64,000 nt of DNA, taken from NCBI GenBank assembly GCA_951812925.1, contig OX638372.1, positions 45,196,245 to 45,260,244 on the forward strand, read 5' to 3'. Position numbers and translations under genes: made by a program. Origin of the DNA: Calliopum simillimum (Eukaryota > Arthropoda > Insecta > Diptera > Lauxaniidae). Under the pieces are notes generated by a model, which was given only the letters and a program-made list of their open reading frames with translations, had not been told where the DNA came from and made no database searches. Position 1 is the stretch's first letter, and each line of letters begins with the position of its first letter. Positions 1 to 9,440 of this stretch are shown here, piece after piece.

Positions 1-73
1 CTTACAATGACAACGCAAGGAAGATCGTAAAATTAAAGAACCCATATCGACAGATCCTGTGAAGTATAATGTA

Positions 74-1082
74 CAGTTAGTCACAAAAGTTTAGAAACAC
101 TACAATATTTTTACAAAACTTAACAAATAATGTCATTTAAAATTTGTAACTTGTTTGCTCCAAAAATAGCTACAAACTTAGAACAGTTGCATTACGTTGT
201 CGTGAACCCTTAAACTGTGAAAAATTTTATTTTAACAAACATTTATTTGTTCATCATTTTTTATCTGCTAAAAAAAGGGTCCTGGAAAATGTAGAATGTG
301 GTTCCTAGATTATGTAGAGACATTAATGGCTGACTTTTTATTTAATATTTTATAGAAGCATACAGAAATAGCATTTCACAAAAATTGTGGCCGAACTTCG
401 AGCAACTATAAGAAGAGAGCGTATAAATGAAGGCTACAAAGAAAACGCCGTAGCGACAGCATATAATTAATAGTTATTTATGTACATTTATTCTTTTGAA
501 ATTAATTTCTTCATTTAGTAAGTGATGTAATGGATATGTACCACCTTAAAATAATATAATTTGGTAAAATAAACCCAGTAATTATGTTAATTATTTAGAA
601 TTGAATAGGAAAAGTTTTGAACAAAGAAAAAGGTCATTTGTCATTCAGAAGCCGTTAATGACACATCACGTCATTGTCGTTTACCTGACGTTGATGACAT
701 ATAGACATTGTGTCACTTATGTCCACTGCATGACAAAGTCATCCACAAGGCATCATGCCCCCTCCAAGACAATGTCATCCAGAAGGCATCATGTCCCTGC
801 ATGACAATGTCATCCAGAAGGTATTAACGACAGCTTGGTCACTTGTATGGAATTGTCATGAAAGACTTATATGGGAACGTCCCTGAATGTCATCAATGCC
901 AAAGCACTGTCGTTAGTAACTCATAATGATTCTTTCATGACATTCGCTACGGGTTTGATCTTAAGTAAAATATATGAAGGGAAATAAAGAAATGAAAAAA
1001 ATTTAACAACTTTAATTTCAAAGCATAGTTTTTGTTAGATTTTGTAAAAAAAATTGCTGTTTCTAAACTTTTTTGACTAACT
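74..1082. mobile_element. DNA-transposon remnant bounded by ~50-bp inverted repeats
   Basis: The stretch at 75-122 reappears in reverse complement at 1035-1082, with only a few mismatches over about 48 bp. The left end reads TA-CAGTTAGTCA, which resembles a Tc1/mariner terminus preceded by its TA target, but the right end lacks a matching GTA. The interior has no intact ORF. A short open stretch near 390-470 (about 25 codons ending in a stop) may be the last scrap of a transposase, but I cannot identify it. The superfamily assignment is an inference from the terminus only. Confidence 0.45.
732..838. repeat. Three tandem copies of a ~36-bp unit
   Basis: The unit starting GACAATGTCATCCAGAAGG begins near 732, 768 and 803. 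Related TGACATTGTCAT-like words are scattered from 640 to 950. It lies inside the inverted-repeat remnant and has no credible coding content. Confidence 0.6.
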
Positions 1083-1240
1083 TTTTTTATTAGTTCTGGT
1101 TAGTGATTATTTAGATCTTAATAACGTCCAAAAACGTTACTCAGAACTATTAGAAAATTGACCTCAAACCTATATAGCTTAAGTCGATAAGCAGAGTTTT
1201 TTCTTTCTGTTACAGATATAATGGACCAGGACTGATATTT

Positions 1241-1459
1241 GTTTTTCAGGTGGATATATGGGTCTGTATGGACAAGATCGTTCTGAGGAACATTGAAAGG
1301 GCTCTGAAAAGAATTTTCTGGCATCAGAAAAGTACCAGAGGCATTACATTGGTATTTAAATGGAATTCAGATAAACCAATTATTGGGTTCGAAGGTGCTG
1401 ATTGGGCAAGTGATGTTACGGATCAGATAGTGGATTTGTTTTTTCAAGTGTATGGGTGA
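1241..1459 (+). pseudogene. Ty1/copia retrotransposon fragment (RNase H region)
   Basis: The short frame reads ...ALKRIFWHQKSTRGITLVFK... followed by GFEGADWASDVTD. This is the pattern of copia-type RNase H/connection sequence, which usually reads RYLKGT..., then GY.DADWA.D..DR. The first aspartate of the family motif has become Glu-Gly here and the DRKST-type continuation is lost, so it is a dead scrap of about 70 codons. No LTRs or other copia domains are seen nearby. Confidence 0.6.
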
Positions 1460-2085
1460 ACTGTTTCTTGGTCAAGAAAAAAAAACAAATAACCGTCGCA
1501 ACTTCATCTAGTGAATTTAGCCAAATTTTTTCATTCTTAATTTTTAACTGTATCAAAAATATGAAAAAAAATATATTCTTCCCAAATTTATGCCTACCAT
1601 TGCTACTGAGCAGTTGCTTAAACTAAAAAGGCCACTAAAAAACTTATTTGCAATCAATGAATAAAATTACAACACTGCTCCGTTATCCAAATCTCGTAGA
1701 AAATTAAGAGCATTTTACGTTGCGAATGGATTCTGACATGCTGCTCTACGAATTTCGTATGTGTAACCATTCGAGTTCAACAATAGCACTAACGTTTTTT
1801 TATTTTTTCGAAAATAATCTACTATAGAATTGAGTGATAGGTTCGAATATCTGAGCAGTAAGAAAGGTCAAAATTGGACAAGGGAGGTCAAGACTTTTTT
1901 TTCCAAAGTTTCAAACAATATGACTATGTTCCTTTTCTAGCTTAAAACTTTACTATGAAGAAGTTTAGAAATTTTTCTTCAACAGATAGACGGACTAATG
2001 GACCAATGGTCCAATCTAGGTTCAAAATAGAAATGTGGCAAATTAGGGACCAATTTTTTTTATAAGATTCACCCTTATCATCTAA
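1460..2085. other. AT-rich non-coding stretch
   Basis: No convincing ORF, RNA gene or inverted repeat was seen here. Short ORFs in the region are interrupted and of low complexity. Confidence 0.5.
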
Positions 2086-2372
2086 TTCGATTTTGATTGG
2101 AGCTAAATCAAATCGAGATTTTGCTGTCACATATTTTGATATCCAGAATTGAAATCGAATCAGTCTTATCATCTGATTCGATTTTGATTGGAAAAATTTT
2201 CGATTCTGGAAATAAAAATCACCATTATCTCTTATTCGATTTCGATTGGAACTATGTAAATCGAATCGAGATTTTGCTATCACAAATTTTGATTTCTATA
2301 ATCGAAATCGAAAATTTTCCAAGCAAAATCGAATCAGCTTTATCATCTAATTCGTCTTGATTTGAAAAGTTT
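2086..2372. repeat. Degenerate repeat rich in TTCGATTTYGATTGG, left arm around Harbinger copy 1
   Basis: Units beginning TTCGATTTYGATTGG occur near 2086, 2177 and 2235 with irregular spacing, together with GAGATTTTGCTATCACA. The same words occur in reverse complement at about 6154-6235, immediately right of the Harbinger element. The transposon therefore sits inside an older inverted-repeat element whose two arms flank it. Confidence 0.6.
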
Positions 2373-2666
2373 CTGTAGCGGAATTCCCAAACAAGCAAAC
2401 AAAAATCGTCGTTAGTTAAAGATATTATTAACAAACAAATTTTTTTGCTTGCGCTAACGAATGTTGTATTCCCAAAATAATACTTAGCCACAATTACGTT
2501 ATAAATAATTTTAACAAAAACATCGTTAAAAAGTTTTGAAAACATGACAACACTGACACAACACTGACATTTGACAACCAAAATAAAAACAAATGTATAA
2601 AAAAAAACTTAAAATTTAAATTTAAATTTCGAATAATAATTTAATTTGATAATAAAAAATAGTGAA

Positions 2667-4283
2667 ATGGCGGAACAAAATTGTATAAAGAGGCAAAGAT
2701 CCGGCCGTGCAACTGTAGAGCAGTATGGCTTAATGCTAGACTTTTTTGTTTCTAATAAAGGACTTGGAGCCCAGTATGTTGAAGGCAGCAGCAATTGTGC
2801 AGACAGTCTTCCTGAAGAAGAGGTATGTATATAAAATGATTAAACGACAACTTGATTTAAATTTTTTCCACGAAATTTTCGATTATCTCTATTAGAAAAT
2901 AACTGCGATTTTTGTATTCAGCGACCCCAAATTAATTTAGAAAATATGAATTCCAACATGTGTTCTTAACAAATTAATAATTAAAACAAAAAAATGTATT
3001 GTTTTTCTTAACTTTGAGAGCGGCTCCATAACTTAAAACTTAATATAACACAGGATTTCAAGTTCAAATATTCCCCACTTTAAAAATTACAAAAAACCAA
3101 TTTCAAGAAAAATCATGAAATTTTTCTTAAAAAATAGCTATTTTTGTACCAAAACAGCAACAAATTTAATTTTTCGACCTAAACTTTCTAAAAAGATAAT
3201 GTTGAATTATTCATTCTCTACAAAAGTTGACTTTGGGAGATCACCGAAAAAATCAATTGTTTCGAAGGTACGGCCAGTTTAGTCCATTTTTCAGGCTTTC
3301 TTCGAAACAAGCAATTTTTTGCACCACCGATTCCTAATTTTTTTTTTTTTTTCTTTTTTTTTGGACCTCTATTTTACGAAAATGGACAATGAGCAGACAA
3401 AATCACAACTTCGCGCATATGGGTGCTGTAGTATTTATGTACAATAGGGCGCAGCAAATTTTTATAAAAACGAGTGCAACAAATAAATAAAGCGGATAGC
3501 AAAAAGAAAAAAAAAAACGAAAAATGTTGAAAATCAACTCTTTCAAAAGCTTTGCTCTTTATTTTTATATTTATTTTAAGACCTTAATCTAATACAATCC
3601 TTGCTGTGATTTTTCCATTATTTCGAAAAAGTGCTGCACCTTTATGTTAAATGAGTTCTAGTAGGCGCAGTCCAACATTGTTTTGACCATGGTGGGCAAT
3701 ATTTTCCAGGCATATCATAATAGCTAATATAGTTATTTTTATAGAGCATTAAAATTTCTTTGGAAGCTGGTCAAAATGACGAACTGCACCTGTCCCCAAC
3801 GATTCCCAACTGCCTACAGGAATTAGTTAAAGTTGCGTTGGCAGAAGAGGTAGAGGGTGAAGTGGAGCAGTTGGGTGAGGTTGATGCGCAATGCAGTCCT
3901 GTGGTAGAGAAGGGGGCTGATGACATGAATATACCTGCGAGTACTAGAAAGAGGTCTCGGGTATTGCATCCCTCAACATGCCAAATCCCTAAAAAGAGGA
4001 CTATTTTCGAGTCAGCTAGGGACCAATTTAGTCAAATTGTGAAACAACAAGCTGACGCAATGACGGTTTGTGAATTTTCTGGACTACCTTATTATGATGT
4101 TTTGGTAATTTAAATTTTTTTTTTTTACTTATTTCACAGATGCAAGCCGAAGCAGCTAAAGTGCTGGCCGAAGATGCGCTGTTACAAGCGCAGGCGTTTA
4201 ACCGCGTAGCATCGGCTTTGGAGCTATTAGCCAATGCCATAAAACCTGTTGCGCAAACTTTGGAAAACCCTCAAGCAAATTAA
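2667..4283 (+). CDS. Harbinger Myb/SANT-like accessory protein (3 exons)
   Basis: I read three exons, 2667..2822, 3745..4065 and 4140..4283, giving 206 residues. All junctions keep phase 0 with GT..AG borders (GTATGT and GTTTGT donors). The N-terminus has the basic, helix-rich start of a SANT/MADF-like DNA-binding domain (KRQRSGRATVEQYGLMLDFF). The middle is acidic with a basic patch (RKRSR...KKR) that could serve nuclear import. The last exon is an alanine-rich helix (AEAAKVLAEDALLQAQAF) likely to mediate oligomerisation. In Harbinger elements the partner protein carries the transposase into the nucleus and binds the ends. The SANT domain looks shorter than usual, so part of exon 1 or an exon may be missing. 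The frame is otherwise open. Confidence 0.65.
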
Positions 4284-4658
4284 ACATATGTTAATATATG
4301 TATATAAATAATTTTAATCGTTCTTTTATACTTTTTTTGAAACAATAAATGCATATGGATGTATTTCATTAAATGTAAATAATACATAAATTTAAATTGT
4401 AATACATTTTGATATCAAAACAGAAAGTACATAGAAGTCCTTGCAAATTTCGTGGAGACTCGGATAATGAATAATAATTCAAAATAATGCTATTTGGGAA
4501 TTAAAATATAAAATAAGGCCACTTTGTAGTTCATCTTGAGATTTGTATGTAGCGTTTGGTGAATTTCTTTTTGGCTTAAACTGAAAATTTTAATTTGGCA
4601 AGTTAAATATGGTTCTGTCAGATGAGTCACATACATATATGTATGTAGGTATGTATCT

Positions 4659-5886
4659 TTATGTGAAATCTCTTTCAATTATCCTATCTTGGAACCTTTT
4701 TGCTATAGACCTTCCATGTTGGTCCTCAATCTCTGCAGATGGTGTAATTTGGGGTTCAATAGGTGGCAATAATACATCGTTAAGATCTAATGCACCAAGG
4801 CTTAAATTGTGCAGGACAGCGCAGGCATTCACAATTTTCCCTGCAAAACCGGGCTCGTACATTAGTACCCTTTGTCTTGAAAGGCACCTCCACCTGCTTT
4901 TCAGAACGCCGAAAAGTCTCTCAACACAGTTTCGTGCTTTACACAGAGCTTCATTATATTTGAACTGCGGAGTTCCCTCTGGCTGGTTTGGTAGTGGTGT
5001 TATTAGCCAGGGTTCTAAAGGGTAACCAGAGTCACCTGGTATACATACATAAGTACGTACCAATTAGAAATGTTTGTCGGTCACGGCGTTGATATGCTCG
5101 CTGCATTACATTTCGAGCAGCGCAACCATTCCATATATAGGAGTCATGGCGAGCCCTGGGATATCTCGCATTCAAATTAAGGATCAGCAGGTTTGGGTCA
5201 CAGATCTACATAAATAAAGTTTTTGTTATTCATTTTGATAAGCCTTCTGAAGCTAAGGTACCATTTGAACATTAATGGAATGGTATCCATGGTGGTTGAC
5301 GAATGCCTCTTCGTGCTGATGCGATCCAACAATGGCAACGAGTGTGCAATCAATTGCACCCATAGCTCCATTGAATGGCTCAGGAGCTGACCTAAACAAC
5401 ATTCGCGCAGCTTCTCGTTCAATTTCGGTCATCGGGTAACGTACGTACTGGCGAAAAATGTGCGTGTTTATAGCGTCTGTTACGCGATGTATGGACCGAC
5501 TAATGGACGATTGGCTCAGTGTTATTGCAGACTGCTCACCAATAGGTCGCTGGTAGCAGCCAGTTGCGTAAAATTTAAGCGCTGCCAGCACCTTAAACAC
5601 GATATAAGTAGTTAATAACATTTCGAACTAAAGAACTAAAAAATATATTACTTGATTTTCGGCCGATAACGCGGAAATTGTTTTTTTTTTCCAAACAGCT
5701 ACCAATTGAGTCTACTAACGAACAAACCAAATTGGGTGTAAGCCGAAATAGCTTACAAAATTTGGTTTCTTCCAAATCAAAAGGGCTATTAACTTGACGT
5801 AGTATAGCCCACTCTGCTGCATTGTCGCGCATGGCAATTTCACCGCCCAAAACTGCTAAATCCATTGCTAAATACTGCATGGACAT
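4659..5886 (-). pseudogene. HARBI1-like transposase, interrupted
   Basis: On the minus strand three blocks match the DDE nuclease of HARBI1: exon 1 from ATG at 5886 to about 5652, exon 2 at 5591..5262 and exon 3 from 5205 to the stop at 4661-4659. Catalytic positions are visible: Asp in AMGAIDCTL, Asp in ARYPRARHDSYIW, and Glu in CVERLFGVLKSRW. Two faults break it. A run of ten A near 5680-5690 shifts the frame before the conserved ALSAENQVLAAL block. About 25 nt beginning GTACGTAC is inserted before GDSGYP near 5039-5063; it starts with GT and ends with AG but is too short for a normal insect intron. It is the convergent partner of the accessory gene at 2667-4283. Confidence 0.85.
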
Positions 5887-6153
5887 TTTTGAGTACTTTA
5901 ATATTTTATAACTTTCAGAAATGGTCCACGATTGTCCACGTTATAAATAACAAAATTTTCTTTAAATCTAAACGACACAAAAAATTTCACGTTTCATTTA
6001 ACAAAAAATTTCGTTAAGTAACGATGACAAACTTCAAAATTAAAGACAAATTTTGTTTGTCAATTGTTTGAGAATACGATTTAACGTAAATGTTGTTAAC
6101 AGCAGTTAACGAAAACACAATTGTCTTTAACTCGTTTGGGAATTCCGCTACTG

Positions 6154-6235
6154 ATTTCAATTCCGGAAATCAAAACATATGATAGCAAAATATCGATTCG
6201 ATCTAGTTCCAATCGAAATCGAATTATTATGAATG
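6154..6235. repeat. Right inverted arm of the repeat hosting Harbinger copy 1
   Basis: In reverse complement this reads ATTCGATTTCGATTGGAAC, then ...GATTTTGCTATCA-like sequence, which matches the repeat units at 2086-2372. Confidence 0.55.
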
Positions 6236-6265
6236 AATACTTAATGGGGGCTCTTAAAATAGGTA

Positions 6266-6472
6266 ATGTTTAAAGTGGTTGAGTGTCCAGGATCGCATTT
6301 TACAGCATTACAAAAGGGTGTTTGCGTTACGAATGCATTGCAAGAGGTAGGAAAGACAATGGAAAATTGTGAAATTTTTTGTAACGAAATTTATGGCACC
6401 CACGTTGAACGCAATCAATGTCTACTTGACTCAGAAACAAATAAAGTTCTGTACAATAAAACAAAATTTTGA
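6266..6472 (+). CDS. Small cysteine-containing ORF of unknown function
   Basis: This is a 68-residue open frame with cysteines at residues 7, 20, 35, 39 and 52, ending in a stop at 6472. It does not look like transposon sequence and its composition is balanced, unlike the AT-rich noise around it. The AG of AAAATAG immediately upstream could be a 3' splice site, so this may be the last exon of a gene whose earlier exons were lost or separated when the Harbinger element and its host repeat landed upstream. No signal peptide is evident in the visible part. I do not recognise the family. A chance ORF cannot be excluded. Confidence 0.35.
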   Translation: MFKVVECPGSHFTALQKGVCVTNALQEVGKTMENCEIFCNEIYGTHVERNQCLLDSETNKVLYNKTKF

Positions 6473-6600
6473 TTTTTTCCAAGATGGTTTAAGTTTCTTT
6501 GTTGGTTATTGATAGCATTACAATTTTTAACATAAAATATATTTTTGTTATATATATCTATGTATCACTTTATCCTCAATTTCATCCGAATGGCATACAT

Positions 6601-9098
6601 TTAAATGTTCGTCGTCCTTGGTGATGATTTGCCACGGCGAATTTGCATAGTAGAAGAAGCTCTTGATAAAGCTGAGCGCAAACTTGTAGTTTCTGCAAAT
6701 TTACTTTGATGTATAGACTGTCGACTTAATGATTTCGACTTTCTCTCATTATCAATTAAAATTTGCGGACTATCTTCAAGTACGCATGCTATTGGATCCT
6801 TCTTTACTCTTTGCAAGAAATCACCAAAATTAACCCAAAATGGCTCGCAGACGTTTTTCCAACGTCGTAATTTGTACAAACCACATGGCTTAGTTTGTGT
6901 ATACTTTAGAATATCCATAAAAAATGGAAACATTTCCATTGCCCTTAGTTTAGCCAAAAGATAATGAGTTTTTGATTCATTTTCTCTATCACCCAACTCT
7001 AAGAAAATATTTCTTGCTGCTTCGTATTGAACTTTACTTCTATTGTATTCTTCCTTTTTTAAAGCAAAGAGCATACCCAAATGAACCAGAGTTTGAGCTT
7101 CCAAATCCCTGTATGAATTTATATTTGCAATTTTTCTGGCTTGTTGATGATCTTTTTTTGCTTGCACTATATTTTTTAAGCTAAAATTATAAAATTATAA
7201 TGAATAAAGTATGCACTTTACATTATAACTCCATAATGCATATCGTACCCGGTGTGACAGGAACCTCTTATCATTAATTGTTTACAATAAAGTCTGCTAT
7301 ATTCTGTTATGTTGTCTTGGTCAAAGTACTTTGGGTATTTGTTTAATATTTTCATCGCTTCATCAAATCTGTAGCAGTCTGTGAGGTATCCAGCATATGT
7401 TATGAGAGCATTGTAAAATTCGAATTTGTTGTTATTCATACCAACTTCAAAAAGAGAAAAAGATGGGAATTTCATTAGGACATGTTTCGATAGGAAGATG
7501 TGTATTGACTATGGGATCTATCATGAATAAACATTCTCGAGCATTTTTTCTCAGACTGCAAGGCAATGTGAAGAAAAATTCTCGGCAATATTTATTCATG
7601 GTAAGGCCTTATCCAACGAAATTGAGTTCGAAAATTTTACACAAAAACCTCTTTAACAATTTATTTTGCTTTTCTTAAAATATTTTCAGTTTTGTATTTG
7701 CCGATACTGAATCTGAATCTGGTCGCAGAATTGCTGTAACACTTATGGTTTCCGCGATATCCTACCCTTAATATTCGAAAACACGATTTTAAAAAAAAAA
7801 AACGAAATAACGCCCATATAAATTTGGGTGATAATCATTTTGGAGATAACGCCCAAAATTTATTTGTATGAAAATAATTTGGGCAATATTTCGTTTTTTT
7901 GTTTTTGGGCGTTATTTCGTTTTTTTTTTGCTTTAAATGAAGTAACGTTCAAAAAAACCCAAATAAAGCCCAAATTTCGGGTGTTATTTCCAAAATGATA
8001 ATCGCCCAAATTTATATGAAAATATTTTGGGCGTTATTACGTCATTTTATTTTTTGGGTGTTATTTCCTCACGCCACACATTACATATTAAAATAAATTT
8101 TATAGTTTGCGATATATAACATGGATGTAACGAAAAGTTTCGCGAATGTAATGAATGTGTTCAATGTGGGGTGGTAAAGAAGTTTCTCTTCAAACATCAT
8201 GAATATTCCAGCATATTTAGTACATATGTATTTCACTTACTTTCGGCAATTAATAACATTGCTTCTTTTGCCATTTCACTCGCAACATCAGAATGTTTAC
8301 CGAATTTCCCAAATATTTTGGCAAACTTTATTTTCGTTGAGTATAAGGCATGAACAACTACTTCATGTAAAGTTTTGATACCGGTCTTAGCGGTCTCAGT
8401 ATCATCGGATTTTTCAACACAAGCAGTTTCATGAAACTCATTGTCAATTTCGGCCAACCACCTTTGACCACGACTTAATTCTAGTGCTTTTTGTAAATAT
8501 ATAATAGAGTTCCCATCTTCTGTAATTTAAACAAAAAATAATAAATATCTTTTTTTACTTAGTGTTGTAACTTTTGCTACTGACGTGATTGACTTAAATA
8601 CTGTCCGTACATGCAATAAAGTCTTGCAACGATCTCTTCTGGTTGTTGCATTTTCGGCTCTATATGTCGTATAATCTTCATGACGATTTTGAAAGCTTCT
8701 TTAGGCAGCCATTGATATTTATATTCGTGCGCCTGAATTAATGCCAATAACTGATACATTAGATAAAATGAAGCTGTCAAGCCACCGCAATCTCGATAAT
8801 CAAATGCTTTTTCCGAAGCCATGCAATAATCAAAGAGTTGATACAAAAGTTCAGGTTCATCTTGCAAACGATTTCGTATTATTGTTTTATTGAAGAAAAG
8901 CGTCTCTTTATCGGCTAAACAACGAAAATATTTAGCTGATGATGTACAACCGTTTTCATTGAATTCCTGTATGAGCACATCATAAATTGGTCCTCTTAAC
9001 CGGCGAGCAGTGTGATAATCCAAGCTCGGGACTTTGGCGAATAAGGCTTTTTTATCGAAATTCAGAACGAGATGTGTTTTTTTATGTGGACGAGGCAT
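6601..9098 (-). CDS. TTC29-like tetratricopeptide protein, paralogue A (4 exons)
   Basis: Exons on the minus strand are 9098..8585, 8519..8241, 7444..7249 and 7180..6601, giving 522 residues with intron phases 1, 1 and 2. The start at 9098 (MPRPHKK) matches the MPD... starts of genes B and C. Residues ~30-65 (RRLRGPIYDVLIQEF, then AKYFRCLADKE) and 80-170 form the helical N-terminal region of TTC29. The later exons carry TPR-like helix pairs (ALITYAGYLTDCYRFDEAMKIL; SKVQYEAARNIFLELGD). Near the end YLLAKLRAMEMFPFF and LRRWKNVCEPFW match the AKAHQ..., LLSWKESR region I recall from vertebrate TTC29. The C-terminal tail is Ser/Arg rich. TTC29 is an axonemal protein of cilia and sperm flagella, so a sperm role is inferred. 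Exon 1 donor choice (GTCAGT at 8584) is mine. It lies in tandem with gene B. Confidence 0.72.
7780..8090. repeat. AATAACGCCCA-rich minisatellite element in intron 2 of gene A
   Basis: The motif AAATAACGCCCA and its complement TGGGCGTTATTT occur many times in both orientations, together with AAATTTGGGYGATAATCATTTTGG in shorter pieces. The right end near 8050-8076 reads GGGTGTTATTTCCTCACGCC. That is nearly the complement of the end GGCGTTAGGAAATAACGCCC seen at 21318, so this is a repeated element with defined ends. Related clusters lie at 18870-19160 and 21318-21690. Confidence 0.7.
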
Positions 9099-9440
9099 TG
9101 TTAATTTTGAAAACACGTCAATACACTAGCGTTTATTTAGTCCTTAGAATTATTTTTTTTTAAAATGTTGTCTTACTTGCAAAAACAACGTAAAAAATAT
9201 ATTGTAAAAAACTAAAAAAATTAATAAAAAAATCTATACAAAAATTACAAAATTGTTGTATAAAGCTCTTAGTAAAAATTCATACTGTTTACTTAAGTCA
9301 TATAAAAATCAACTTCTTTTTGATTAAAAAAAAAGTTTCTTAAAAAATAATTCACAATTTATTCGTATGATAGTAGTTTTAGAAATTGGGTCTGGCCAAA
9401 TATCAGTTTTTTTGCTCTCCTGAAAATTAGCAAAAATGAG
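9099..9440. promoter_or_regulatory. Upstream region of TTC29-like gene A
   Basis: AT-rich sequence just upstream of the gene A start codon. No TATA box, initiator or other element can be named with confidence, and no repeat was recognised. It should contain the 5' UTR and core promoter by position only. Confidence 0.3.

Larger units (their letters stand above)
2376..6150. mobile_element. PIF/Harbinger DNA transposon, near full length (copy 1)
   Basis: The ends are perfect 17-bp inverted repeats TAGCGGAATTCCCAAAC (2376-2392 and the reverse complement ending at 6150). The 3-bp direct repeat CTG lies just outside both ends (2373-2375 and 6151-6153), which fits the 3-bp duplication typical of the superfamily although TWA is the usual target. 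Inside are the two genes expected for Harbinger, arranged tail to tail: a Myb/SANT-like accessory gene on the plus strand and a HARBI1-like transposase on the minus strand. The transposase carries a frameshift and a small insertion, so this copy is probably not self-mobile. Confidence 0.9.

Noticed and set aside
601..804. 67-codon frame near the window start
   Set aside because: It runs through the 36-bp tandem repeat and is His/Ser-rich by composition only.
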